64,000 bases of DNA from Aradus depressus (Eukaryota; Arthropoda; Insecta; Hemiptera; Aradidae): the NCBI GenBank assembly GCA_963662175.1, contig OY759219.1, positions 44,818,675 through 44,882,674 on the forward strand. The letters run 5' to 3'. Both the position numbers and the translations under genes were made by a program. Positions 33,400 to 45,795 of the stretch are shown here, in pieces; within the stretch, counting starts at the first letter, position 1; each line of letters opens with the position of its first letter. Under the pieces are notes generated by a model, which saw only the letters and a list, made by a program, of their open reading frames with translations, searched no databases and was not told where the DNA came from.

Positions 33400-35160
33400 A
33401 GAGAAGAAGAGGTTTGTGAGAGCTAGGAGAGGCCCGCCATTGAGGAAGAAGTGACTACCTTCAGAGAAGAAGAGGTTGGTGAAAGCTAGGAGACGCCCGC
33501 GATTAAGGAAGAACTGCCTATCTTCAGAGATGAGGAGGTTGGTGAGAGCTAGGAGAGGCCCGCCATTGAGGAAGAACCGCCTATGTTCAGAGAAGAAGAG
33601 GTTGCTGAGTGCTAGGAGAGGCCCGCCATTGAGGAAGAGCTACCTACCTTCAGAGAAGAAGAGGTTGGTGAGAGCTAGGAGAGGCCCGCCATTGAGGAAG
33701 AACTGCCTACCTTCAGAGAAGAGATTGGTGAGAGCTAAGAGAGGCCCGACATTGAGGAAGAACTGCCTACCTTCAGAGAAGAAGAGGTTTGTGAGAGCTA
33801 GGAGAGGCCCGCCATTGAGGAAGAAGTGACTACCTTCAGAGAAGAAGAGGTTGGTGAAAGCTAGGACAGGCCCGCGATTGAGGAAGAACTGCCTATCTTC
33901 AGAGAAGAGGAGGTTGGTGAGAGCTAGGAGAGGCCCGCCATTGAGGAAGAACCGCCTATCTTCAGAGAAGAAGAGGTTGGTGAGAGCTAGGAGAGGCCCG
34001 CTATTGAGGAAGAGCTACCTACATTCAGAGAAGAAGAGGTTGGTGAGAGCTATGAGAGACCCACCATTGAGGAAGAACTGCCTATCTTCAGAGAAGAAGA
34101 GGTTGGTGAGAGCTATGAGAGACCCACCATTGAGGAAGAACTACATACCTTCAGAGAAGAAGAGGTTGGTGAGAGCTAGGAGAGGCCCGCCTTTGAGGAA
34201 GAACTACCTACCTTCAGAAAAGAAGAGGTTGGTGAGAGCTAGGAGAGTCCCGCCATTGAGGAAGAACTACTTACCTTCAGAGAAGAAGAGGTTGGTGAGA
34301 GCTAGGAGAGGCCTGTTATTGAGGAAGAACAACCTACATTCAGAGAAGAAGAGGTTGGTGAGAGCTAGGAGAGGCCCGCCATTGAAGAAGAACTACATAC
34401 CTTCAGAGAAGAAAAGGTTCGTGAGAGCTAGGAGAGTCCCGCCATTGAGGAAGAACTACATACCTTCAGAGAAGAAGAGGTTGGTGAGAGCTATGAGAGA
34501 CCCACCATTGAGGAAGAACAACTTACATTCAGAGAAGAAGAGTTTGGTGAGAGCTATGAGAGTCCCGCTATTAAGGAAGAACTGCCTACCTTCAGAGAAG
34601 AAAAGGGTAGTGAGAGCTAGGAGAGTCCCGCCTATGTGGAAGAACTACCTACCTTCAGAGAAGAAGAGGTTAGTGAGAGCTAGGAGAGGCCCGCACTTGA
34701 GGAAGAACTGCCTATCTTCAGAGAAGAGATTGGTGAGAGCTAAGAGAGGCCCGACATTGAGGATGAACTGCCTATCTTCAGAGAAGAAGAGGTTTGTGAG
34801 AGCTAGGAGAGGCCCGCCATTGAGGAAGAAGTGACTACCTTCAGAGAAGAAGTGGTTGGTGAAAGCTAGGAGAGGCCCGCGATTAAGGAAGAACTGCCTA
34901 TCTTCAGAGATGGGGAGGTTGGTGAGAGCTAGGAGAGGCCCGCCATTGAGGAAGAACCGCCTATCTTCAGAGAAGAAGAGGTTGGTGAGAGCTAGGAGAG
35001 TCCCGCCATTGAGGAAGAACTACATACCTTCAGAGAAGAAGAGGTTGGTGAGAGCTATGAGAGACCCACCATTGAGGAAGAACAACGTACATTCAGAGAA
35101 GAAGAGTTTGGTGAGAGCTATGAGAGTCCCGCTATTAAGGAAGAACTGCCTACCTTCAGA
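33400..35160. repeat. Block duplicated inside the array (partner 37912-39672)
   Basis: Variant order is shared at a constant offset of 4512 bp, including rare forms such as AGGAGACGCCCGCG and CTATGTTCAGAG. A third, more diverged copy lies in the right arm from about 53280 (offset 19866). Confidence 0.78.
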
Positions 35161-38100
35161 GAAGAAGAGGTTGGTGAGAGCTATGAGAGACCCACCATTG
35201 AGGAAGAACTACATACCTTCAGAGAAGAAGAGGTTGGTGAGAGCTAGGAGAGGCCCGCCATTGAGGAAGAACTACCTACCTTCAGAGAAGAAGAGGTTGG
35301 TGAGAGCTAGGAGAGTCCAGCCATTGAGGAAGAACTACATACCTTCAGAGAAGAAGAGGTTGGTGAGAGCTATGAGAGACCCACCATTGAGGAAGAACAA
35401 CCTACATTCAGAGAAGAAGAGGTTGGTGAGAGCTAGGAGAGGCCTGCCATTGAGGAAGAACAACCTACATTCAGAGAAAAAGAGGTTGGTGAGAGCTAGG
35501 AGAGGCCCGCCATTGAGGAAGAACTACATACCATCAGAGAAGAAGAGGTTGGTGAGAGCTAGGAGAGTCCCGCCATTGAGGAAGAACTGCCTACATTCAG
35601 AGAAGAAGAGGTTGGTGAGAGCTATGACAGACCCACCATTGAGGAAGAACAACCTACATTCAGAGAAGAAGAGTTTGGTGAGAGCTATGAGAGTCCCGCA
35701 ATTAAGGAAGAACTGCCTACCTTCAGAGAAGAAAAGGTGGGTGAGAGCTAGGAGAGTCCCGCCATTGAGGAAGAACTACCTACCTTCAGAGAAGAAGAGG
35801 TTAGTGAGAGCTAGGAGAGGCCCGCCATTGAGAAAGAACGGCCTATCTTCAGAGAAGAGATTGGTGAGAGCTAAGAGAGGCCCGACATTGAGGAAGAACT
35901 GCCTATCTTCAGAGAAGAAGAGCTTTGTGAGAGCTAGGAGAGGCCCGCCATTGAGGAAGAAGTGACTACCTTCAGAGAAGAAGAGGTTGGTGAAAGCTAG
36001 GAGAGGCCCGCGATTAAGGAAGAACTGCCTATCTTCAGAGATGAGGAGGTTGGTGAGAGCTAGGAGAGGCCCGCCATTGAGGAAGAACCGCCTATCTTCA
36101 GAGAAGAAGAGGTTGCTGAGAGCTAGGAGAGGCCCGCCTATGAGGAAGAGCTACCTACCTTAAGAGAAGAAGAAGTTGGTCAGAGCTAGGAGAGGCCCGC
36201 CATTGAGGAAGAACTGCCTACCTTCAGAGAAGAGATTGGTGAGAGCTAAGAGAGGCCCGACATTGAGGAAGAACTGCCTACCTTCAGAGAAGAAGAGGTT
36301 TGTGAGAGCTAGGAGAGGCCCGCCATTGAGGAAGAAGTGACTACCTTCAGAGAAGAAGAGGTTGGTGAAAGCTAGGAGAGGCCCGCGATTAAGGAAGAAC
36401 TGCCTATCTTCAGAGATGAGGAGGTTGGTGAGAGCTAGGAGAGGCCCGCCATTGAGGAAGAACCGCCTATCTTCAGAGAAGAAGAGGTTGCTGAAAGCTA
36501 GGAGAGGCCCGCCATTGAGGAAGAGCTACCTACCTTCAGAGAAGAAGAAGTTGGTGAGAGCTAGGACAGGCCCGCCATTGAGGAAGAACTGCCTACATTC
36601 AGAGAAGAAGAGGTTGGTGAGAGCTATGACAGACCCACCATTGAGGAAGAACAACCTACATTCAGAGAAGAAGAGTTTGGTGAGAGCTATGAGAGTCCCG
36701 CTATTAAGGAAGAACTGCCTACCTTCAGAGAAGAAAAGGTTGGTGAGAGCTAGGAGAGTCCCGCCATTGAGGAAGAACTACCTACCTTCAGAGAAGAAGA
36801 GGTTAGTGAGAGCTAGGAGAGGCCCGCTATTGAGGAAGAACTGCCTATCTTCAGAGAAGAGATTGGTGAGAGCTAAGAGAGGCCCGACATTGAGGAAGAA
36901 CTGCCTATCTTCAGAGAAGAAGAGGTTAGTGAGAGCTAGGAGAGGCCCGCCATTGAGAAAGAACGGCCTATCTTCAGAGAAGAGATTGGTGAGAGCTAAG
37001 AGAGGCCCGACATTGAGGAAGAACTGCCTATCTTCAGAGAAGAAGAGCTTTGTGAAAGCTAGGAGAGGCCCGCCATTGAGGAAGAAGTGACTACCTTCAG
37101 AGAAGAAGAGGTTGGTGAAAGCTAGGAGAGGCCCGCGATTAAGGAAGAACTGCCTATCTTCAGAGATGAGGAGGTTGGTGAGAGCTAGGAGAGGCCCGCC
37201 ATTGAGGAAAAACTGCCTACCTTCAGAGAAGAGATGGGTGAGAGCTAAGAGAGGCCCGACATTGAGGAAGAACAGCCTACCTTCAGAGAAGAAGAGGTTT
37301 GTGAGAGCTAGGAGAGGCCCGCCATTGAGGAAGAACTACCTACCTTCAGAGAAGAAGAGGTTGGTGAGAGCTAGGAGAGTCCCGCCATTAAGGAAGAACT
37401 ACCTACCTTCAGAAAAGAAGAGGTTGGTGAGAGCTATGAGAGACCCACCATTGAGGAGGAACAACCTACATTCAGAGAAGAAGAGGTTGGTGAGAGCTAG
37501 GAGAGGCCTGCCATTGAGGAAGAACAACCTACATTCAGAGAAGAAGAGGTTGGTGAGAGCTAGGAGAGGCCCGCCATTGAGGAAGAACTACATACCTTCA
37601 GAGAAGAAGAGGTTGGTGAGAGCTAGGAGAGTCCCGCCATTGAGGAAGATCTGCCTACATTCAGAGAAGAAGAGTTTGGTGAGAGCTATGAGAGTCCCGC
37701 TATTAAGGAAGAACTGCCTACCTTCAGAGAAGAAAAGGTTGGTGAGAGCTAGGAGAGTACCGCCATTGAGGAAGAACAACCTACCTTCAGAGAAGAAGAG
37801 GTTAGTGAGAGCTAGGAGAGGCCCGCTATTGAGGAAGAACTGCCTATCTTCAGAGAAGAGATTGGTGAGAGCTAAGAGAGGCCCGACATTGAGGAAGAAC
37901 TGCCTATCTTCAGAGAAGAAGAGGTTTGTGAGAGCTAGGAGAGGCCCGCCATTGAGGAAGAAGTGACTACCTTCAGAGAAGAAGAGGTTGGTGAAAGCTA
38001 GGAGACGCCCGCGATTAAGGAAGAACTGCCTATCTTCAGAGATGAGGAGGTTGGTGAGAGCTAGGAGAGGCCCGCCATTGAGGAAGAACCGCCTATGTTC

Positions 38101-41100
38101 AGAGAAGAAGAGGTTGCTGAGTGCTAGGAGAGGCCCGCCATTGAGGAAGAGCTACCTACCTTCAGAGAAGAAGAGGTTGGTGAGAGCTAGGAGAGGCCCG
38201 CCATTGAGGAAGAACTGCCTACCTTCAGAGAAGAGATTGGTGAGAGCTAAGAGAGGCCCGACATTGAGGAAGAACTGCCTACCTTCAGAGAAGAAGAGGT
38301 TTGTGAGAGCTAGGAGAGGCCCGCCATTGAGGAAGAAGTGACTACCTTCAGAGAAGAAGAGGTTGGTGAAAGCTAGGACAGGCCCGCGATTGAGGAAGAA
38401 CTGCCTATCTTCAGAGAAGAGGAGGTTGGTGAGAGCTAGGAGAGGCCCGCAATTGAGGAAGAACCACCTATCTTCAGAGAAGAAGAGGTTGGTGAGAGCT
38501 AGGAGAGGCCCGCTATTGAGGAAGAGCTACCTACATTCAGAGAAGAAGAGGTTGGTGAGAGCTATGAGAGACCCACCATTGAGGAAGAACTGCCTATCTT
38601 CAGAGAAGAAGAGGTTGGTGAGAGCTATGAGAGACCCACCATTGAGGAAGAACTACATACCTTCAGAGAAGAAGAGGTTGGTGAGAGCTAGGAGAGGCCC
38701 GCCTTTGAGGAAGAACTACCTACCTTCAGAAAAGAAGAGGTTGGTGAGAGCTAGGAGAGTCCCGCCATTGAGGAAGATCTACTTACCTTCAGAGAAGAAG
38801 AGGTTGGTGAGAGCTGGGAGAGGCCTGTTATTGAGGAAGAACAACCTACATTCAGAGAAGAAGAGGTTGGTGAGAGCTAGGAGAGGCCCGCCATTGAAGA
38901 AGAACTACATACCTTCAGAGAAGAAAAGGTTCGTGAGAGCTAGGAGAGTCCCGCCATTGAGGAAGAACTACATACCTTCAGAGAAGAAGAGGTTGGTGAG
39001 AGCTATGAGAGACCCACCATTGAGGAAGAACAACTTACATTCAGAGAAGAAGAGTTTGGTGAGAGCTATGAGAGTCCCGCTATTAAGGAAGAACTGCCTA
39101 CCTTCAGAGAAGAAAAGGGTAGTGAGAGCTAGGAGAGTCCCGCCATTGTGGAAGAACTACCTACCTTCAGAGAAGAAGAGGTTAGTGAGAGCTAGGAGAG
39201 GCCCGCAATTGAGGAAGAACTGCCTATCTTCAGAGAAGAGATTGGTGAGAGCTAAGAGAGGCCCGACATTGAGGATGAACTGCCTATCTTCAGAGAAGAA
39301 GAGGTTTGTGAGAGCTAGGAGAGGCCCGCCATTGAGGAAGAAGTGACTACCTTCAGAGAAGAAGTGGTTGGTGAAAGCTAGGAGAGGCCCGCGATTAAGG
39401 AAGAACTGCCTATCTTCAGAGATGGGGAGGTTGGTGAGAGCTAGGAGAGGCCCGCCATTGAGGAAGAACCGCCTATCTTCAGAGAAGAAGAGGTTGGTGA
39501 GAGCTAGGAGAGTCCCGCCATTGAGGAAGAACTACATACCTTCAGAGAAGAAGAGGTTGGTGAGAGCTATGAGAGACCCACCATTGAGGAAGAACAACGT
39601 ACATTCAGAGAAGAAGAGTTTGGTGAGAGCTATGAGAGTCCCGCTATTAAGGAAGAACTGCCTACCTTCAGAGAAGAAAAGGGTAGTGAGAGCTAGGAGA
39701 GTCCCGCCATTGTGGAAGAACTACCTACCTTCAGAGAAGAAGAGGTTAGTGAGAGCTAGGAGAGGCCCGCCATTGAGGAAGAACTGCCTATCTTCAGAGA
39801 AGAGATTGGTGAGAGCTAAGAGAGGCCCGACATTGAGGATGAACTGCCTATCTTCAGAGAAGAAGAGGTTTGTGAGAGCTAGGAGAGGCCCGCCATTGAG
39901 GAAGAAGTGACTACCTTCAGAGAAGAAGAGGTTGGTGAAAGCTAGGAGAGGCCCGCGATTAAGGAAGAACTGCCTATCTTCAGAGATGAGGAGGTTGGTG
40001 AGAGCTAGGAGAGGCCCGCCATTGAGGAAGAACCGCCTATCTTCAGAGAAGAAGAGGTTGCTGAGAGGTAGGAGAGGCCCGCCATTGAGGAAGAGCTACC
40101 TACCTTCAGAGAAGAAGAGGTTGGTGAGAACTAGGAGAGACCCGCCATTGAGGAAGAACTGCCTATCTTCAGAGAAGAGGAGGTTGGTGAGAGCTAGGAG
40201 AGTCCCGCTATTGAGGAAGAGCTACCTACATTCAGAGAAGAAGAGGTTGGTGAGAGCTATGAGAGACCCACCATTGAGGAAGAACTGCCTATCTTCAGAG
40301 AAGAAGAGGTTGGTGAGAGCTATGAGAGACCCACCATTGAGGAAGAACTACATACCTTCAGAGAAGAAGAGGTTGGTGAGAGCTAGGAGAGGCCCGCCTT
40401 TGAGGAAGAACTACCTACCTTCAGAAACGAAGAGGTTGGTGAGAGCTAGGAGAGTCCCGCCATTGAGGAAGAACTACATACCTTCAGGGAAGAAGAGGTT
40501 GGTGAGAGCTAGGAGAGGCCCGCCATTGAGGAAGAACCGCCTATCTTCAGAGAAGAAGAGGTTGGTGAGAGCTAGGAGAGTCCCGCCATTGAGGAAGAAC
40601 TACATACCTTCAGAGAAGAAGAGGTTGGTGAGAGCTATGAGAGACCCACCATTGAGGAAGAACAACCTACATTCAGAGAAGAAGAGTTTGGTGAGAGCTA
40701 TGAGAGTCCCGCTATTAAGGAAGAACTGCCTACCTTCAGAGAAGAAAAGGGTAGTGAGAGCTAGGAGAGTCCCGCCATTGTGGAAGAACTACCTACCTTC
40801 AGAGAAGAAGAGGTTAGTGAGAGCTAGGAGAGGCCCGCCATTGAGGAAGAACTGCCTATCTTCAGAGAAGAGATTGGTGAGAGCTAAGAGAGGCCCGCCA
40901 TTGAGGAAGAACCGCCTATCTTCAGAGAAGAAGAGGTTGCTGAGAGGTAGGAGAGGCCCGCCATTGAGGAAGAGCTACCTACCTTCAGAGAAGAAGAGGT
41001 TGGTGAGAACTAGGAGAGACCCGCCATTGAGGAAGAACTGCCTATCTTCAGAGAAGAGGAGGTTGGTGAGAGCTAGGAGAGGCCCGCCATTGAGGAAGAA

Positions 41101-41802
41101 CCGCCTATCTTCAGAGAAGAAGAGGTTGGTGAGAGCTAGGAGAGGCCCGCTATTGAGGAAGAGCTACCTACATTCAGAGAAGAAGAGGTTGGTGAGAGCT
41201 ATGAGAGACCCACCATTGAGGAAGAACTGCCTATCTTCAGAGAAGAAGAGGTTGGTGAGAGCTATGAGAGACCCACCATTGAGGAAGAACTACATACCTT
41301 CAGAGAAGAAGAGGTTGGTGAGAGCTAGGAGAGGCCCGCCTTTGAGGAAGAACTACCTACCTTCAGAAACGAAGAGGTTGGTGAGAGCTAGGAGAGTCCC
41401 GCCATTGAGGAAGAACTACATACCTTCAGAGAAGAAGAGGTTGGTGAGAGCTAGGAGAGGCCCGCCATTGAGGAAGAACCGCCTATCTTCAGAGAAGAAA
41501 AGGTTGGTGAGAGCTAGGGACGGCCCGCCATTGAGGAAGAGCTACCTACCTTCAGAGAAGAAGAGGTTGGTGAGAGCTAGGAGAGGCCCGCCATTGAGGA
41601 AGAACTGCCTACCTTCAGAGAAGAGATTGGTGAGAGCTAAGAGAGGCCCGACATTGAGGAAGAACTGCCTACCTTCAGAGAAGAAGAGGTTTGTGAGAGC
41701 TAGGAGAGGCCCGCCATTGAGGAAGAAGTGACTACCTTCAGAGAAGAAGAGGTTGGTGAAAGCTAGGAGAGGCCCGCGATTGAGGAAGAACTGCCTATCT
41801 TC

Positions 41803-43184
41803 TGAAAAGTTTTTTATTATTTTTATAAATTTGAGGTTACTATAGTTATTTTACTTTGAGTATATAAAAAAGTTGAATTTAATTTCCACACAAGGGATAC
41901 GCCATAATGAAAGGTTTTTTATTAAATATATTTATTTGTTGCCTTTCACAATAAATTAATGAAAATGAATAAAATTTTGAATAATAAAAAAATTTAAGTT
42001 AATTAAATCTATAATTTCAAAAATAAAATAATCTACCATATGGTTGAGTGAAGCTCTTAAAAAAATGAAAAACATATGTTATAAATAACCCTGTAAAATT
42101 TTCAAACTACGTTACTTGCACCAATCCAAAAATCCAAAGGTCTCCCGGTGTGATTCTGAAAATTAAGATTATTAAATATTATGTCCCGATAACGATTGGC
42201 GCTTATCTCAAAGGTGTTGATTCGCAAGGCCTATGAGTTTTGAGATTTGAATTTCATTGAGAGAGATATGGGGAGTTAAAAGAAAATTAAAACATATTTA
42301 CAAACAATATAACTTTAATAAAACTATTATGAATTTTGAAATTAAAAATGGCCATCTTAGAAATTATATGTACAAAAAAATGGATCATACCTTGGTGACG
42401 TCACACTTGAAACAGATAATTCTAATTAATTATATTTTACAAAAGAAATCGGAGTCCAGGCTCTCTCCACCTCATCTTAACTCTTCATTAGTCACTTTTA
42501 CTCACTTTTAATTGTTTACTCACTACTTTTCACTCATTTCAAACAAAAAAACAGAGACTAGTCTCTCACAGGTCTCACTTCTACCAGAACTCAACACAGA
42601 CTGCCTAAACTGCCTCCCACGGAATTATGGGTAGCAAATTCGAGTTTCTTTTTTCTGTTGTCTCTTGTTATACTTCTAAATATTAATATTTTTTGGTGTT
42701 TTCTCTCCTTTCTTCCGTTTCTTCTCTTTTCAAAATTGTCATCTTAATTTTCTGTAACTTTTGTTTTTAATTTTGCCTTCTTCATTTCTCGAAAACAGTG
42801 TTTAAAGTTTGTGGTATACACTTTCGGATCACTTGTATTATTTCAGATGGGATCCGGCCTAGTTGATTCGATGTATCTTAGAACTGACCGTTTCTTCAAA
42901 ATTTACTACTGGCTTTTCTTTCTGATGTGGGCAGTTTTTCTCTTCTTTTTCTTCTTTAATCTTTTCTTAATAATTAACTGTCTTTTCCTAAAAATTTTCA
43001 CAACTTTCTACCGACTCGTTTTTTAATTATTGACCTTTTCTTAATTTTGCTTATATTTTCCTGAAATTTTCTTCATTCTTCTTCTTTTAGCTGTTTCATT
43101 TTGTCTTCTAAATTCGGTTTAATAAAAAAAATATATCGTGGCTAATAAATCCGTTGCCTTGGCAACGGGCTTGTTTATATTACA
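41803..43184 (-). repeat. LTR of element E, left copy (3' LTR in element direction)
   Basis: 1382 bp, AT-rich with a T-rich right half. Contains TGACGTCA (42396-42403) and an 18-base near-palindrome (43151-43168). Short open frames inside are identical in the other copy and have no family match, so I do not call them genes. Confidence 0.95.
43151..43168. promoter_or_regulatory. RFX/X-box-like palindrome in LTR (also 48527-48544)
   Basis: CCGTTGCCTTGGCAACGG is an inverted repeat with 8-base arms. GTTGCC-N2-GGCAAC fits the X-box bound by RFX factors. In element direction it lies 17-34 bp from the LTR start. Confidence 0.4.
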
Positions 43185-43187
43185 TTG

Positions 43188-43205
43188 CCTTCTCCTATTT
43201 TTTCT
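43188..43205 (-). other. Polypurine tract of element E
   Basis: The minus strand reads AGAAAAAATAGGAGAAGG just before the LTR, the expected plus-strand primer. It fixes the direction of the element. Confidence 0.72.
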
Positions 43206-45795
43206 GGAACGAAAATTGTGTTTCTAGAATCACAATTTTTGTTCCAAAGGTTCCCTCTTCATCTGTTTTATCCTGGTCCTTTTTTCGCCTTCATCCACTC
43301 CTGTCGTCCTCCAATTGGTCGTCGTGAACCGGCACTTTTGGGTGTCTCTACGCTCACAAACCACCTCAACAAAAATTCATCTCGCACCTGTCACTTCACT
43401 TCATTCCCCACTGTCATTTACAACAAATTTACATTAAACAAAAAAAATTCTTTACACACTAATTATAAACTGAGCTCAGTCCTTTACAATTTGGACGAGC
43501 GGAAGACAAATAAAATTGTCTTTTAAATTTCATATATAAAAAAATATTGAACATATTATTACCTAACTGCAAACTTTACTGTAATTAATATCCTTTGGAC
43601 ATATGTACCAAAACAAACAAAATTTATATTTAATTATAATATTGCCGCTTCACCACTTAATATCTTTTCTTACTTTCCATCCTTCTTTCTATCTTAATCT
43701 CAAAAAAAAATTTATATTCTACTTCAAATCATAAATAAAAAAAATAATAATTGGGTTGCTTTTCTAAATTCAGTTCCTCATTCCTCATCATCATTTTCTA
43801 AATATTTCTTCACATATCTTTGGTTCAATTAAAATTCAACTTCCTATGTCAACTTCTCAAGTTACAAAATTCCCCCCTACAAAGTATAAATATTCCTTAT
43901 CCCATTATTTCGACGTTACCTAGGCCTTCGCCCATTCCCTAACTCCTCCTATAGCTCAAAAAAAAACTTCAACTTCTTAATCTCAAAAAAAATCCCTATA
44001 AACTTTTTATATCATCGTAGATTATTATTCTCATATATCGTCGCAGAAAATGTGGATCCTCCCTTCCTTGGGTAGGCTATCTCACAAAAAATATAAATAT
44101 CTAGCTATCTATTCTCTAATAGCTCTAACTTCCTCAATAACTTCCTCAAAATCTAAGTTTTCAGTAACGTCTTGTAAGTCTCAAAGAAAAAATTATCCCC
44201 ATGTATTCTAATTATTTTATTATTAATCATATTACATTCCCTTTTCTTAAACAAAACATATCTAGATGAAACTATTTATAAAATTCTTAATTCTTCTCAC
44301 GAATAATCCTATCCCTTCACTCTCTTTACCCAAAAAAAAAAAAACTAAAAAATACTTGCCAGCAAATCTACTAATCATCCACTTCCTACGGTCTTACATA
44401 TATGTATAATAAAGATAAATATACTGATGTATGAAACCAACTTATGGGTCAATGCCAATGCATAAATAATAGTGATAGGTATGTTAGAAATGGCTACACA
44501 AATCCGCTTATGAGAAAATGCATAAATAATAGTTGTATGTGTGTTAGATATTCTGCACAACATAGAAAAATGTATATATATTGTCTCCCCCCCTATTTCG
44601 CGATCATTCACTCTCAATTTCTTTCATACCAGCATTCATTCCTCTAATACTAAATTAACATTTCTACACTATATACAAATAAAATCATAAAAAAATGCAA
44701 AATAATACAAAATCCCCTCCTGTGTATTGTGTAAGTTGAGTAATGTAAAGTGATTTCGTTTCTTAATGTTGTGTTGTCCGTACGGTGTAACATAAATGTA
44801 TCAAATAAATCATAAATCCCCGTAATAATGTATGTTTTATGTGTATTAGCTTTGTCTAAATGTTTCTGAGATGGCTAGGTTCGATTCCCATAGGATCAGC
44901 TAAAAATCCTTCTCTGGCCCCCAGTTGGACCGTTCCTTCCAGATACTGACCCCCAATGCCAAAGAGAGGAGGCAATCTGCACTCCCTCTCTCCGACACCA
45001 AGCGACAGCTCCGTCGGGAACCAGTCCTGTGACTCGACATACAGGAAGCGCGTCAAGCTTCGGAGAGACCGGGCTAGTTCTCTGTCAACTGTTTCAGGCT
45101 GGGCAAAGTGCAGACGCCAAATACTGCAAGAGAACAAATTGTCTCCGCCTGCTTATTGCAGGGGATCAATTAGTCTCCGCCTGCTTATTAGCTACTAAAA
45201 ACAAAACTAATCTACTTCATTTATTCCATCTTGCATTCTCGATTAATTACTAATAATCTAAATAAAGAAAAATCTACTAAAAAAAAATCCTATATATACG
45301 TTTAATTACATGAAAATCGGATATCCCTATCCAAAAGTACGGTTACCGGTCACTAAATGAACGGTTCACTTTACGAACCAGGTCGATCACCTTCTGTACT
45401 AGTTCGGTCTCGTTCATCATAAACTAACTAGTTCGGTCATGTTTATAACCTCTCCATGGGATGTTACCTTCTCTCTACCCCTTTGTTTACAAACACCATT
45501 TCGAAATAAAATTAACATCATGATTACATTCTATTAACCTAATACAAGCCCTTACATTAACATATTATAAATTCAACAACAACACAAGTATGTATTCCAA
45601 ATAAACTTCATTCATACAATATTCATTTATTCTTCTATCAATTCTAAATTTCATTCATCCGTAGTTTCTGTATGTTTTCTGTCTAAAGTTTTTCTATAGT
45701 TTTAGTTTATCTGTCCGTCAGTCTATAACTCATTCGAGTTTCAAAAATGGTTACTTACTTTAAGTTCGGCTGATACAATTATCATTGCAGAGCCT
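43206..45795 (-). other. Non-coding interior of element E downstream of the Gag-like gene
   Basis: About 2.6 kb without credible coding sequence. It is AT-rich, with a local imperfect duplication of about 70 bp (GCATAAATAATAG at about 44461 and 44520) and a GC-richer island at 44870-45190. Further right, ACTAGTTCGGTC occurs twice (near 45397 and 45427). Confidence 0.6.
44870..45190. other. GC-rich island, possible nested SINE-like insert
   Basis: Base composition differs sharply from the flanks. It begins with GGTTCGATTCC (44878-44888), a match to the B box of tRNA-type Pol III promoters. No clear A box or tRNA body is visible upstream, and no target duplication was found. Confidence 0.35.

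Larger units (their letters stand above)
19350..41802 (+). repeat. 63-bp satellite array, left arm
   Basis: About 355 head-to-tail monomers of 63 bp, with a frequent 60-bp form that lacks three bases in AGAAGAAGAGG. In the frame continuing from the LINE fragment a typical unit reads ERPAIEEELPTFREEEVGES then TAG; units with TAT instead of TAG read through with Tyr. Another plus frame reads KRLVRARRGPPLRKNCLPSE repeatedly. It stays open until a monomer class carrying GAAGTGACTACC, where TGA closes it. Frames start at TTG or GTG rather than ATG. Several variant classes recur in fixed order, forming higher-order units. No promoter, splice pattern or protein family supports a gene. The arm ends in CTTC (41799-41802), the target duplication of the inserted LTR element. 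Confidence 0.98.

Noticed and set aside
19348..41731. Dozens of long plus-strand open frames repeating KRLVRARRGPPLRKNCLPSE-type units
   Set aside because: They arise because 63 and 60 are multiples of three. They start at TTG or GTG, end wherever the TGA-bearing monomer occurs, and show no ATG, promoter or known domain.
42257..43026. Open frames of 84 and 71 codons in the left LTR, repeated at 47633-48402
   Set aside because: They lie within a terminal repeat, have no family match and are identical only because the LTRs are nearly identical.
43185..43526. Open frame of 113 codons next to the left LTR
   Set aside because: It starts at the polypurine tract on the strand opposite to the element, and its composition is that of low-complexity AT-rich DNA.
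44878..44888. tRNA gene
   Set aside because: Only a B-box match is visible; there is no A box, acceptor stem or anticodon arm.
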